A stretch of 64,000 nt of DNA from Agarilytica sp045430285 (GCA_045430285.1 JAILXV010000002.1:62001-126000); one strand, 5' to 3'. Shown: positions 45,579 to 54,746, counted from the first letter of the stretch. Notes: generated from the sequence alone by a model not told the origin. Numbers and translations: made by a program.

Positions 45579-46436
45579 ATGAAAAAGCTCTTCATCGTAT
45601 TTACTTGCTTATTCTTATTAAGCGCATGCTCCACCAGACTTGCCTACAATTTTTTGGACTTCATCATTAAATGGTATGTGGGGCAATACGTCTCCCTCGA
45701 TAGCAAACAAAAAAGAGTGCTCAGTGGCGCGGCCGACGAATTTCACCAATGGCACCGCCGTACTCAGCTTGATATCTATGCAGACTATATTGATTATCTA
45801 CTCAAGCGACTCGACGAAAAGGCGATTGACGGAAAATGGGTGCACGCACAAACAGATGTCGCACAGGACTTTATCGACGTATCAGCACAGCACTTCAAAC
45901 CCACAATTATCGATATCATGCATTCGCTTTCCGATGAGCAAGCCAAGCAAGTGCTCAAAAACTTGGCGAAAGACAGGAAAGATTACAAAAAGAAATACGT
46001 TGATATTTCCGCAAAAAAACAAGCTAAACGCCGTAAAAACGAACTCTTAGATTATATCGCGCCCTTCTTTGGTAGCTTTACAAAAGAACAGAAAAAATGG
46101 ATCGCCGACTGGAGCACCAAGGACATCAAACCCTACGAAACACTAACACTGAAACAACAAGAAATATGGAGTGATGAAGTGGAGCGTGCATTGGAGGCTC
46201 GCCAAGATAAAGCGCAACTTGATAAAAACGTGGACGAAATAATCCTTTATCGCACTGACGACTGGGATCCTGATCTCGAGGCCATACTCGACCACAACCA
46301 AGCCGTTTCATATGCGCTGATCGCACGTCTAGTCAATAACCAAACGCCCAGCCAGCGTAAAAAAATGTTCTCAAAACTGAAAAGTTACCGAGACGATTTT
46401 CGCGCAATGGCAAAAAAGGCAAAAACGCCCCAGTAA
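45579..46436 (+). CDS. DUF6279-like lipoprotein
   Basis: 285 aa. A lipoprotein signal (VFTCLFLLSAC, Cys about residue 17) is followed by a highly charged, helical domain rich in Lys and Asp. AYNFLDFIIKWYVGQYVSLDSKQKRVL and ALIARLVNNQTPSQRKKMFSKL match the DUF6279 family I remember. The residue after Cys is Ser, compatible with outer-membrane location. It lies 57 bp after lnt on the same strand. Function unknown. Confidence 0.7.
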   Translation: MKKLFIVFTCLFLLSACSTRLAYNFLDFIIKWYVGQYVSLDSKQKRVLSGAADEFHQWHRRTQLDIYADYIDYLLKRLDEKAIDGKWVHAQTDVAQDFIDVSAQHFKPTIIDIMHSLSDEQAKQVLKNLAKDRKDYKKKYVDISAKKQAKRRKNELLDYIAPFFGSFTKEQKKWIADWSTKDIKPYETLTLKQQEIWSDEVERALEARQDKAQLDKNVDEIILYRTDDWDPDLEAILDHNQAVSYALIARLVNNQTPSQRKKMFSKLKSYRDDFRAMAKKAKTPQ

Positions 46437-46763
46437 TGTCAGTAGGTAACCTTAGTCGATCACCTCAGTAAATAGCCCAGATACGAGTGAATGGCAGTAA
46501 GCGCTTGCCCGAGCAGGGCACTCACGCCATTGTGCAACAGCACCATTTAACATCTCATTTATTCATCATTGAATCAGTATTCATATGTTTTTTAGCGTCA
46601 TTGGAAATGAAAGACGTCAACTTACGAATTCAGCTCATATAACAAAGATGATCAAACCGATATTTCAGGCAAAATCGCTCCTTTCATCGATTTTCACTTG
46701 AATCTGGCGGAATTGTGACCAAAATTAAAGACGGGACACAACTTCTGACTAGGGACCACCTCA
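46437..46763. other. Gene-free spacer
   Basis: A 327-bp AT-rich stretch between the lipoprotein and the 46764 gene. I see a small GCCC-GAGCA-GGGC hairpin near 46506-46520 but no T-tract, no tRNA and no convincing promoter beyond a weak TTGAAT/AAAATT pair just upstream of the next gene. Confidence 0.6.
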
Positions 46764-47216
46764 TTGGTAAACTTCGATTGGCCATTCCCAGGCTTTCTGC
46801 ATATTGAACACATTGGCAGAATTTCTGGAGACCAGCTTATGCGTTCAGCTTTAGCTATGGCTGGAGACGAGCGCCTGGATACGACCCATTACATACTGGG
46901 GGATTGGTCGCGCTACAAACATTCGAAAGTGAACCAAGAGGATGTAAAAACCCTCATCGCTGTCATGAAAAACGTGACCCATATATGCCCCTACGCTAAA
47001 AACGCAGTCGTCATCCGCCCAGACCGCAGCGGGAATGCCCTCGTCGCCTTTTACAAAATGCTAGCCGATGACTTACCGTGGAATATCGAAATTTTTCATA
47101 GCTTCGACGCTGCATTTGACTGGTTTGGTATCCCTATTCCAGAAAGGCTTAAAGGTATCCAGCTCTCGGGAGAACATTACATCCCCGCCGTCGGCTCGAG
47201 TGCTTACCGACAGTAA
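46764..47216 (+). CDS. Uncharacterised protein, possibly STAS/SpoIIAA-like
   Basis: 150 aa, no signal peptide or membrane helix. The start is TTG (46764), 8 nt after AGGGA; no ATG in frame is near. Alternating beta strands and helices, and the ending (IEIFHSFDAAFDWFGI) recall SpoIIAA-like proteins that end in a helix after a short beta strand. I cannot assign it to a named family. It precedes the 699-aa secreted-type protein by 124 bp. Confidence 0.6.
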   Translation: MVNFDWPFPGFLHIEHIGRISGDQLMRSALAMAGDERLDTTHYILGDWSRYKHSKVNQEDVKTLIAVMKNVTHICPYAKNAVVIRPDRSGNALVAFYKMLADDLPWNIEIFHSFDAAFDWFGIPIPERLKGIQLSGEHYIPAVGSSAYRQ

Positions 47217-47340
47217 CCCCCCGTACGTCACACATCGTAAACTTTCACTAACCCCGATTGTCATATATACCCCTTGCTCGTTATGATACGAGCCGTGGGC
47301 CGTCTCGCTCATCCAACTCAAATCATCCCAGGAATATTAT

Positions 47341-49440
47341 ATGAACAAATGGATACTCATTGTCGCTGCCCTCGCCATTAGCGGCGCCGCTTTCGTCCAA
47401 TGGCAAGCCACACATAAATCTCCAACACCACAAGACGATTCATTACTTGCATATATCCCCGCCGACGCGGTTTATTATTTAGGCGGTCAAACCACCGATG
47501 ACATCGCAGATTTTTTTAAAGACTATCCACTCTCCACCTCCACACCCAGTCAAAGCGCCCAAATGCTGACCCTCATGGAAAATTGGAAGGCGGGCAACTC
47601 ACCCAAGCAAAAGTTTTTCAAAGCCTTAGTCGCAAAAATAGTTAACGCTGAAAACAGCACCGTCAATCGTTTAGCCACCAACCTTGGCTTATCGCAAACG
47701 GGGCCGTTTGCTTTGTATAGCCACGGTATTGCTCCGGTCGCGCGCATAAAACTGACCTCACCCAACGCGCTCACCGCACTGGTTGATGAAGCTGTGGCAG
47801 AAAGCGGGTGGCAATTCCAAGAAGAAATCATGAATGAAAATACCATTCGCCTTTGGGAGCTCACCCAACCAGGCGAAACCGTTACGGTGTATTTCGTGAT
47901 AAGCACAAACAACGACAGCGCAACTTTTACATTTATCAGCAGTGTCGACGACGACACAACAAAATGGGAACGCCTCGGCCTTACCAAACCAGAAAATTCA
48001 TTAAAAACGAGTCAAGAAGTCGCAAACATCGAATCTTCATACAGTTTCAATCACATGTTCACGGGGTTTATTCATTTCGAACGGCTCACTCAAGCATTTC
48101 TTAATCCAGAAACCAATTCTTTTGGCAAACAACTCCAACAGTACCTGCCTGAACAAGAGAAAATAAAAATGAATGAAAACCTCACGGCGGAATGTCGTCA
48201 GGATTACGCAGGGCTAGCCGCTGGCATGCCGCGTTTTGTTTTAGGCTACGAGAACGTTGCCATTCAAAACGATCGCCTAGAAATGTCACTGAATACAATA
48301 TTTGAAATTAAAAATGCAGCCATTAATCAAGAGCTTATCAAAATCCGCGGCCATATCCCTTCCCACGCGTTAACGAACGAAAATAAAATCGCCTACCTCG
48401 GGGTGGGAATCAGTTTGGATCAGCTCACACCAGTGCTTACCAATTTATGGACACAGTTCGTAAACGCCTCATTTACATGCGAGCAATTAATACAAGCCCA
48501 AGACCAAGCGCGCAAAGGTAATCCCGCGATGCTCGCGATGTTTATGGGTATGGTACAAGGCATCGAAGGGTTTGGGTTATCGATCTACGATGTTACCTGG
48601 GATGATGCGACGCCCTTTGTTCCTCAAGATATTTCTGCACTTGCCAGTATTTCGGCTAAAAACCCCCAAACACTTGCCGGCATGAGCAGTATGCTCCCCA
48701 TGCTCGCAGGCATACAGATTCCTAGCGATGGCTCATCCGTCGATATTCCTCTGCCCATGATACCGCCCAACATTTCCGTTAAAGCCGCGATTAAAGGCAA
48801 ACAACTTGTGGTGTACGCAGGAGACAAGCTAGGCGACACCCTCACCGCGCTTGAACAAGAAGACCTAACACCTAATGGCGTATACAGTTTCGGATTGGAT
48901 TACCGGCGCTTGCCCGCCCTCGGCGCACTTAACGTAGGTGGGCTAGGCGGACAAGAAGGCTGCATAACTCAACAAGAAATACTTCATATGTTTTCTCAAA
49001 CGCCGATGGACCTCGGCTATCTAGCCGATAACACCATTAACGGACTCGAAGGAAAAGCCACTGTACATATGGATAGAACAACTGAAACAATGCTTAATCT
49101 TCCAGGAAAATATAGACTGGAATATTTGAACGACGCCTGCCAATGGGAATTCACAGGGGAAGAAGAAATTCTTTCCGATAATACCGGAAGCTACGTCGAG
49201 CAAGATGAGAATGAAAATTGTAACGTCTTTATGAGTGAATATTCATGGGAACAACAACCGGATAGCATTCAGATCACACCATCGAAAGAAGTTTCACGGG
49301 AAACCTGTAACGAAGAACTAGTTGAGCAAGAGCTGTTGCCCTACGCCTGCTCTTTATTGAATATCAAAGAAGACAGTTTCCAATGTATTTTTGATGCTGG
49401 TACAGCGGATGCCGCTCTTTATCGCTATACACGGATTTAA
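47341..49440 (+). CDS. Uncharacterised envelope-anchored protein
   Basis: 699 aa with an N-terminal hydrophobic signal-anchor (WILIVAALAISGAAFVQW) and a large extracytoplasmic part. It opens with LLAYIPADAVYYLGG, as in some DUF3352-like proteins, and has repeated beta-alpha units (about 90-470). The last third contains multiple Cys pairs (for example near 590-680), suggesting disulfides. No enzymatic motif was recognised. It is followed by a strong terminator and appears monocistronic. The relation to DUF3352 is a resemblance only. Confidence 0.75.
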   Translation: MNKWILIVAALAISGAAFVQWQATHKSPTPQDDSLLAYIPADAVYYLGGQTTDDIADFFKDYPLSTSTPSQSAQMLTLMENWKAGNSPKQKFFKALVAKIVNAENSTVNRLATNLGLSQTGPFALYSHGIAPVARIKLTSPNALTALVDEAVAESGWQFQEEIMNENTIRLWELTQPGETVTVYFVISTNNDSATFTFISSVDDDTTKWERLGLTKPENSLKTSQEVANIESSYSFNHMFTGFIHFERLTQAFLNPETNSFGKQLQQYLPEQEKIKMNENLTAECRQDYAGLAAGMPRFVLGYENVAIQNDRLEMSLNTIFEIKNAAINQELIKIRGHIPSHALTNENKIAYLGVGISLDQLTPVLTNLWTQFVNASFTCEQLIQAQDQARKGNPAMLAMFMGMVQGIEGFGLSIYDVTWDDATPFVPQDISALASISAKNPQTLAGMSSMLPMLAGIQIPSDGSSVDIPLPMIPPNISVKAAIKGKQLVVYAGDKLGDTLTALEQEDLTPNGVYSFGLDYRRLPALGALNVGGLGGQEGCITQQEILHMFSQTPMDLGYLADNTINGLEGKATVHMDRTTETMLNLPGKYRLEYLNDACQWEFTGEEEILSDNTGSYVEQDENENCNVFMSEYSWEQQPDSIQITPSKEVSRETCNEELVEQELLPYACSLLNIKEDSFQCIFDAGTADAALYRYTRI

Positions 49441-49456
49441 CTCCAAAATGCTTATT

Positions 49457-49487
49457 AAAAAGGTCGCTAGCTATCGGCGACCTTTTT
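49457..49487. terminator. Intrinsic terminator after the 47341 gene
   Basis: AAAAAGGTCGC (49457-49467) and GCGACCTTTTT (49477-49487), 11 perfect pairs around TAGCTATCG. It has T-runs on both strands, 16 bp after the stop, and lies between convergent genes. Confidence 0.92.
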
Positions 49488-49628
49488 AACTTCGTCGCTA
49501 TTATTAGGCACTCAAAATAGTGACCTCGAGTCGTTCAGCTTACGAGAGGGGCTCTAAACTTAGATACAGGTAAAATGCACATCCACTTTAGCCAACCAAT
49601 CTTAGGGTTTCAAAACCAACCAAATTAC

Positions 49629-51164
49629 TCACATCGCCGGATACACATAACTCGCCTGTAACCCAAGCGGAATGCCCAAAGCCCAGTACATCAACAGAAA
49701 CGCTGTCCAACAACATAAAATCACAATCGAATACGGCAGCATTAACGAAATCAAAGTACCCACCCCCATGCCTTTAACGTACTTCTGGCAATAGACCACC
49801 ACCAAAGGAAAATACGGCATGAGGGGCGTAATAATATTGGAAGAAGAATCTCCTAGACGATAAGCCGCCTGAGTAAGGTCAGGTGAAATATTTAATTGCA
49901 TAAGCATCGGCACAAAGATAGGCCCTAACAACGCCCATTTTGCAGAGGCAGACCCCACAAACAAATTTACAAAGGCCGTTAAAAATATCAAGCCGACAAT
50001 GGTCACCATACTGGGCAACTGCAACGCTTGTAACACCAGTGCACCCTCGATGGCCATCAACGCACCTAAATTCGATTTAGAAAACGCATCAATAAACAAC
50101 GCACAGAAAAATGCGATCACAATATAGTAACCCATGCCCTGCATGGCCTTTGTCATTGAATGAATAACATCGTTACTGCGTTTATACACGCCCGCCATAA
50201 ACCCGTAGACAATGCCTGGCACAACAAACAGTAAAAAAATTAGCGGCACAATCGAACGCATTATCGGTGCTTTATACGATGCAAGCGCACCCTGTTGATC
50301 TCTAAAGGGTGAACTATCTGGCAACAAAATTCCAATCAAACCCCCTATCCCCAATATCAGAACCACAATCGCCACTCGCATCGCGCGCGACTCTTTTGCA
50401 CTCAGCTCAGCAATAACAGGCAGCTCATCTTCCTCTGCGTTTACCTCAGTGTTTTTTAATCTCGGTTCAATCACCTTATCCGTGACATACCAACCAATAG
50501 CCACAATCAATAAACACGAAAGCGAAGTGAAGCCCCAATTATTAAGCGGGTTCACTTGAATAGTGGGGTCGATAATTTGAGCAGCGCTTTGTGTAAAACT
50601 TTGCAGTAATGGATCGATGGCAGAAGGAATAAAGTTAGCACTAAACCCGCCACTTACACCCGCGAATGCCGCTGCAACTCCTGCCAAAGGGTGACGCCCC
50701 GCCGCATAGTAAATCGCACCAGCAAGAGGAATCACTAGCACGTAACCAACATCCGTCGCGGTATGGCTCACAATGGCAATTAACACAATCGAAGGCGTGA
50801 GTAAGCGCCGAGGCGTGGCATCCATCAAGCGTTTAATGACAGCACCAATAAACCCCGAATGTTCTGCTACCCCGACGCCCAACATCGCAACAAGCACAAC
50901 GCCAAGCGGCATAAACCCCGTAAATATGGTGACCATACGAGAGAGGAAATCAGCTAAACGATCACCCGTGAGTAAATTTACAATCTCTATTGCCTGCCCC
51001 GTACGAGGGTCTAGCGCCGAAAACGTTAACTGAGAAAAAACGGCTGACAACAACCACACAAACACCAAGCTAACAACAAAAATAACCGCTGGGTCGGGTA
51101 GCCGATTTCCATGCTTTTCAATTTTGTCGAGTACGCGGGAGACCCAAGAGGCGGAATGATTCAT
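49629..51164 (-). CDS. AbgT-family transporter
   Basis: 511 aa inner-membrane transporter with about 11-13 hydrophobic segments. HTATDVGYVLVIPLAGAIYYAAGRHPLAG and FVGSASAKWALLGPIFVPM are AbgT signatures. Family members import p-aminobenzoyl-glutamate (AbgT) or export sulfa drugs (MtrF). Substrate cannot be assigned, as no abgA/B hydrolase is adjacent. Start is the ATG of MNHSASW (51164), with AGGG 8 nt upstream. A longer TTG-initiated frame to 51197 is unlikely. Confidence 0.9.
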   Translation of the reverse strand: MNHSASWVSRVLDKIEKHGNRLPDPAVIFVVSLVFVWLLSAVFSQLTFSALDPRTGQAIEIVNLLTGDRLADFLSRMVTIFTGFMPLGVVLVAMLGVGVAEHSGFIGAVIKRLMDATPRRLLTPSIVLIAIVSHTATDVGYVLVIPLAGAIYYAAGRHPLAGVAAAFAGVSGGFSANFIPSAIDPLLQSFTQSAAQIIDPTIQVNPLNNWGFTSLSCLLIVAIGWYVTDKVIEPRLKNTEVNAEEDELPVIAELSAKESRAMRVAIVVLILGIGGLIGILLPDSSPFRDQQGALASYKAPIMRSIVPLIFLLFVVPGIVYGFMAGVYKRSNDVIHSMTKAMQGMGYYIVIAFFCALFIDAFSKSNLGALMAIEGALVLQALQLPSMVTIVGLIFLTAFVNLFVGSASAKWALLGPIFVPMLMQLNISPDLTQAAYRLGDSSSNIITPLMPYFPLVVVYCQKYVKGMGVGTLISLMLPYSIVILCCWTAFLLMYWALGIPLGLQASYVYPAM

Positions 51165-51248
51165 ACCAGCAGCCCTATTATTATCGAATTTTGGCAAATG
51201 GTATCATTTAAACTAAAGCGCCTCTATTTCAAGGGGCTTTTATGTGTA

Positions 51249-51755
51249 TCAAAAGAATTTGATATCTGAGGATTTCACCATCTTCACAGAAGGATTGAAT
51301 TGTCGGTAATAATTTAGATCGGCTGCCCATTGGTCGACAAAACAATGTACATTAATTACATCGTACTTTGCTAAGTCACCCACATCCGCTTTGAGATACA
51401 CCCGATAAATACCCTTGCCTTTATCCAAGCGAGAAGAATGCTCATCCACATAATAACGCAACAATGTTTCTCCTAACCTCGCCTCCATCTGCGCACCGCA
51501 AAACGCTTGCGCATCATAAAGATCAAAGCTCACAAATGGCGAGGGCACTACATCCTCCTCACCACTGAGCATCACCACAGCTGAAGACCAAGCGACCGTC
51601 CCCATCAAAACACTCATGACAATAAAGAGGAGAACCACGGCAAAAGATTTTTGTCCGCAAGAATGACGCGACTTCAGGGTTTCGACGGCTCGTTGAATAT
51701 GGGAAGACTCGGAGACAAAACGCGTAACAGACGTTAGCATCATAATATGTCGCAA
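51249..51755 (-). CDS. Uncharacterised single-pass membrane protein
   Basis: 168 aa with one hydrophobic segment at about residues 39-62 (AVVLLFIVMSVLMGTVAWSSAVVM) and a small extracytoplasmic domain with two Cys (FCGAQM, HCFVDQW). No recognised domain. It could start at either of two downstream Met codons. It lies 84 bp upstream of the AbgT gene on the same strand, possibly co-transcribed. Confidence 0.6.
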   Translation of the reverse strand: MRHIMMLTSVTRFVSESSHIQRAVETLKSRHSCGQKSFAVVLLFIVMSVLMGTVAWSSAVVMLSGEEDVVPSPFVSFDLYDAQAFCGAQMEARLGETLLRYYVDEHSSRLDKGKGIYRVYLKADVGDLAKYDVINVHCFVDQWAADLNYYRQFNPSVKMVKSSDIKFF

Positions 51756-52169
51756 CCATTTGAAGGGTAAAATGCAGCCGTCCTAGCGCACCAATCCCCA
51801 AGCTATTTGGTAACCGTTCGACCCTCGATAATTTGGCGTACTCGCCACCGAATATCCGCCCAGGGCACTGGCTTTGCGCCCCCTTGTTACCAAGGGTTTG
51901 CCTTTTTCTCGACGTTTACGCCACCCAAAGGTGAATCGAACGTCAATACAGGGAAGCATACCCCAGTGGCACACGATTCACTACGATCATTTTTTTATCG
52001 ATGCGTCGAAACCTAGAGGATTAATGAATAACATGAGGCGTAATACACATGCACCCCCACCCAACTTAATATGGGAAGTGATAGGCGTTATACTGGCCTA
52101 AAGCGTTATATAATCACTTCACATAAAATGCCGCGCCCACATGGAAAACGGATAAATAGGAATGTATAC
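51756..52169. other. Gene-free segment, unexplained GC-rich patch
   Basis: 414 bp between divergent genes. A perfect CCCTTG-TTAC-CAAGGG hairpin is at 51881-51896. A 63-codon frame on the minus strand (51783-51974) reads with positively charged runs and could be the remnant of something larger, and on the plus strand small frames overlap it. A TATAAT (52109-52114) near the right end may serve the lysozyme gene. No match to any RNA or mobile element that I recognise. Confidence 0.4.
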
Positions 52170-52757
52170 ATGGTTTCAATAACAGAAAAATCCACTTTAC
52201 GCACCAAAATGGAAAAGTATGAAGGGAAAATCAGTCACATGTATTTGGATTCAAAGGGCTATGTAACCGTTGGCGTTGGACACCTACTAAAAGACCTTGC
52301 CAGCGCGCAAAAATTGAGTTTTAAGAAGAGTAACAACACACCCGCATCAAAGGACGACATTCAACTCGATTATGAGGCCGTAAAACAGCAACCTAAAAAC
52401 CGCTTAGCGTCTTTTTATAAAAGGCATACTGCCCTCACCCTATCAAATACCGATATTAACGCCCTTACTGATAAACACATCGATAGTTTCGAAGGCGAAT
52501 TAAAAAGAATATATTCTGACTTTCCTTCATTCCCTAGTGAAGTAAGGCTTGCCTTATTTGATCTGATTTTTAATGTCGGCATGACCGATCTAAACAATAA
52601 CTGGCCAAGCCTTAAGAAAGCCGTAAAAGCAAAAGACTGGGCTACTGCCGCAACAGAATCAAGCCGAAAGTCTCCTATATCTGCCGAACGCAATAAGTAT
52701 GTAAAAGACCTATTCGAGAAAGCCGCCGCAAACGCTACGAGCACTGCCGCACCCTAA
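52170..52757 (+). CDS. T4-lysozyme-like (GH24) muramidase without signal peptide
   Basis: 195 aa. Glu18 (KYEGK), Asp27 (YLDSKG) and Thr33 (VTVGVGHLL) have the same 9- and 6-residue spacing as the T4 lysozyme catalytic triad E11/D20/T26, so peptidoglycan hydrolysis is expected. LFDLIFNVGMTDLNNNWPSLKKAV is the C-terminal lobe. The start at ATG 52170 follows TAGGAA by 7 nt; upstream in-frame codons look non-coding. No secretion signal. It is followed by a lipoprotein gene (52823). It could be a type VI effector, a toxin, or a phage endolysin remnant. Confidence 0.88.
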   Translation: MVSITEKSTLRTKMEKYEGKISHMYLDSKGYVTVGVGHLLKDLASAQKLSFKKSNNTPASKDDIQLDYEAVKQQPKNRLASFYKRHTALTLSNTDINALTDKHIDSFEGELKRIYSDFPSFPSEVRLALFDLIFNVGMTDLNNNWPSLKKAVKAKDWATAATESSRKSPISAERNKYVKDLFEKAAANATSTAAP

Positions 52758-52822
52758 AGGTTCTAGCCGCAAGAATTACCACTACCAATGTCACGACTAA
52801 AAAATTACTCAATAGGGGTAAC

Positions 52823-53584
52823 ATGAAGCCGCTACTAGCACGCTTTAAATACATATTCTCGGTACAACTACTTGCACTATCTTTTGCAAGCTGCTCCCTG
52901 AACGCGTCTCACACGCCTGCAAAAGAGATACCTATAGCGTGGCATCCTGGATTTACGATGCAGGAACTACTCGCATCACCAGGCAACCCAATTGTCCACC
53001 CTAGCGAGCTACCCCACCTCATAACAGCCTCATGGTATGCCGAGATAAATGTTACCGCAACAAAAACTGGCGAAACGACATTCGCATCATGCAAAGATTA
53101 TTTTGAGAAAGCTGGGAAACTCACCCGAACAATTAAAGATAATGAGATGAGCGCATACATCGAGTTCGCAATAATGTGTGATGCCACAAAACTATTCCTA
53201 GAAGCGGAGAGTTCAGAAACAACATTCCTACCAGACGATATCCTTAACGCCAATACACCAAAAATATGGCCCAAAAAAATAGCGTTTCAAATATCGCCAG
53301 ATGAATCCCGAAGAAAATCATTAAACCCAAAATTAACAACATGGGCAGACATTACACCTTTACTAAAGTACGAGAAAAAATCAGAAACAAAATCAATTTA
53401 CTACCTCACTGGCGGATATCAAGAAATTGATATTATTGGCAGAGGGGATTCAAACAATGACGGCGTCGAAGATATTTTCGTCATATCCAGAGATTACGTT
53501 GAAGGGGGAAACTATTTCAATATGCGGCTATTTGTTTTGTCCGTGAGTGAAAAAGGCAATTGGGATCTGATTAGCAGCATATAA
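52823..53584 (+). CDS. Lipoprotein downstream of the lysozyme, candidate immunity protein
   Basis: 253 aa. A lipoprotein signal (LLALSFASC, Cys about residue 23) places it in the envelope. The body has no domain that I recognise. Near the C-terminus, GRGDSNNDGVEDIFVISRDY resembles an FG-GAP/calcium-binding loop with Asp at alternating positions. The gene is AT-rich compared with its neighbours and lies 65 bp after the muramidase, with no other gene between them, which suggests a functional pair. Confidence 0.65.
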   Translation: MKPLLARFKYIFSVQLLALSFASCSLNASHTPAKEIPIAWHPGFTMQELLASPGNPIVHPSELPHLITASWYAEINVTATKTGETTFASCKDYFEKAGKLTRTIKDNEMSAYIEFAIMCDATKLFLEAESSETTFLPDDILNANTPKIWPKKIAFQISPDESRRKSLNPKLTTWADITPLLKYEKKSETKSIYYLTGGYQEIDIIGRGDSNNDGVEDIFVISRDYVEGGNYFNMRLFVLSVSEKGNWDLISSI

Positions 53585-53594
53585 CACCCTCGGA

Positions 53595-54068
53595 TCACGA
53601 CCTCTTCACCTTCGCCAACCAACTATCCAACGCATTCGCGAACGCCTGACGATCAGTATGGGAAAAAGGTTTCGGCCCACCCATGTGTTCACCGGTACTG
53701 CGCATTTCTTCCATAAAGTTACGCATCGTTAAGCGCTGCTGAATATTGTTCTTCGTATATTTTTCGCCTCGCACATTTATCACATAGGCGCCTTTTTCAA
53801 TCGCCTCAGAAGCCAAGGGAATATCTGCGGTGATCACCAAATCACCCTCCGAGACTTCCTGCACAATATAATTATCCGCCACATCAAAACCTGCTGGCAC
53901 CTGAACCGAACGAATAAATTCTGAAGGCGGGGTATTTAGACCGGCGTTTGCCACCAACGTAAGCGGTATTTTAATGCGGGTCGCGGCACGAAAAAGAATT
54001 TCTTTAATCGGGTTGGGGCACGCATCGGCATCAACCCAGATACATACATTGATTTGTTTCTCGGCCAC
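53595..54068 (-). CDS. yaiI: YaiI/YqxD family protein (DUF188)
   Basis: 157 aa, PIN-like nuclease fold of the UPF0178 family. IWVDADACPNPIKEILFRAA, DLVITADIPLA and GGPKPFSHTDRQAFANALD are diagnostic. The start is GTG 54068 with GGGGAG 7 nt upstream. The frame continues 43 codons further but contains a hydrophobic stretch absent from the family. Function is unproven. It converges with the lipoprotein gene. Confidence 0.9.
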   Translation of the reverse strand: MAEKQINVCIWVDADACPNPIKEILFRAATRIKIPLTLVANAGLNTPPSEFIRSVQVPAGFDVADNYIVQEVSEGDLVITADIPLASEAIEKGAYVINVRGEKYTKNNIQQRLTMRNFMEEMRSTGEHMGGPKPFSHTDRQAFANALDSWLAKVKRS

Positions 54069-54197
54069 CAAAGGACTCCCCGTTATAAATAATTCAGCAC
54101 AAGATACTATAAAAAGCCAAACAAACGACACCGAGATCTTCGGAACATATTTAAGTATCGCCCCTCTAACAACAAGCGACTTCCTGCGGATACTCAA

Positions 54198-54611
54198 ATG
54201 AACAGACTAATATTCACAAGTATGCTCCTCACCTTCAGTGCTCTCAGCAATGCTGACGGGTATGACGCCGGAGACAAAACACTCTTTTTTGACCAACCCA
54301 GCACGGCTATTCAACACCAAGAATTCAACGATTTAGACCCACTAAAACCATATAAAAACGACTTTCAAATCGTTGAAATATCCCACCTCAGCAACAACCT
54401 AGGTGAACGCTGGACCCTCATCACCTTTAAAAATACTGCCTCAGGACAACGAATTCTCAAGAACGAACACGTTATCGCGACCTTTGCCGATGGCTCACGT
54501 AGCGCCGCTATAAACCTTAAAGCAACGCTCACGGCTGGCGAACTGCTCACACGCACGGTATTTTTTGGCACTCATAAATTCCCCATCATTAAGGTCTCGG
54601 TTAATCGCTGA
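54198..54611 (+). CDS. Small secreted protein of unknown function
   Basis: 137 aa with a signal peptide (LIFTSMLLTFSALSNADG, cut after about residue 18). The mature part is beta-rich (WTLITFKNTASGQRIL, TVFFGTHKFPIIKVSV), like a small immunoglobulin-type fold. No named family is recognised. It begins 129 bp from the divergent yaiI start. Confidence 0.65.
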   Translation: MNRLIFTSMLLTFSALSNADGYDAGDKTLFFDQPSTAIQHQEFNDLDPLKPYKNDFQIVEISHLSNNLGERWTLITFKNTASGQRILKNEHVIATFADGSRSAAINLKATLTAGELLTRTVFFGTHKFPIIKVSVNR

Positions 54612-54701
54612 GCATTTATAACGCCCCAAACAGCCTATAACAGCACGCTTAAGGCCAGGACTCCCTTCCTGTTTTATTGGCGCTAGCCCCGTAATTCAAA
54701 G

Positions 54702-54746
54702 GGATTTGGCCAAAACTCTCGCGTTTTGGCCAAATCCATGTATAAT
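54702..54746 (+). promoter_or_regulatory. deaD promoter with twin palindromes
   Basis: A 15-bp perfect inverted repeat (54702-54716 and 54723-54737, loop TCTCGC). Each arm contains TTTGGCCAAA (54705-54714 and 54725-54734), itself a palindrome, and the copies are centred 20 bp apart. A perfect TATAAT -10 box is at 54741-54746. This may be an operator that can bind two dimers on one DNA face, or a hairpin in the RNA of an upstream transcript. Confidence 0.55.

Noticed and set aside
47550..47987. 145-codon minus-strand open frame
   Set aside because: It lies inside the 699-aa gene on the opposite strand and has no family features; the 47341 gene has a signal anchor, start and terminator.
51783..51974. 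63-codon minus-strand frame with basic runs
   Set aside because: It looks somewhat protein-like but has no recognisable family, no clear ribosome-binding site, and overlaps a hairpin; kept only as part of the unexplained segment.
52071..52169. N-terminal extension of the lysozyme frame
   Set aside because: The codons before the ATG at 52170 give no signal peptide, and TAGGAA is at the right distance from the later ATG.
52170..53584. Prophage remnant interpretation of the lysozyme
   Set aside because: No holin, spanin, capsid or integrase gene is within the window, so this remains only an alternative to the effector-immunity reading.
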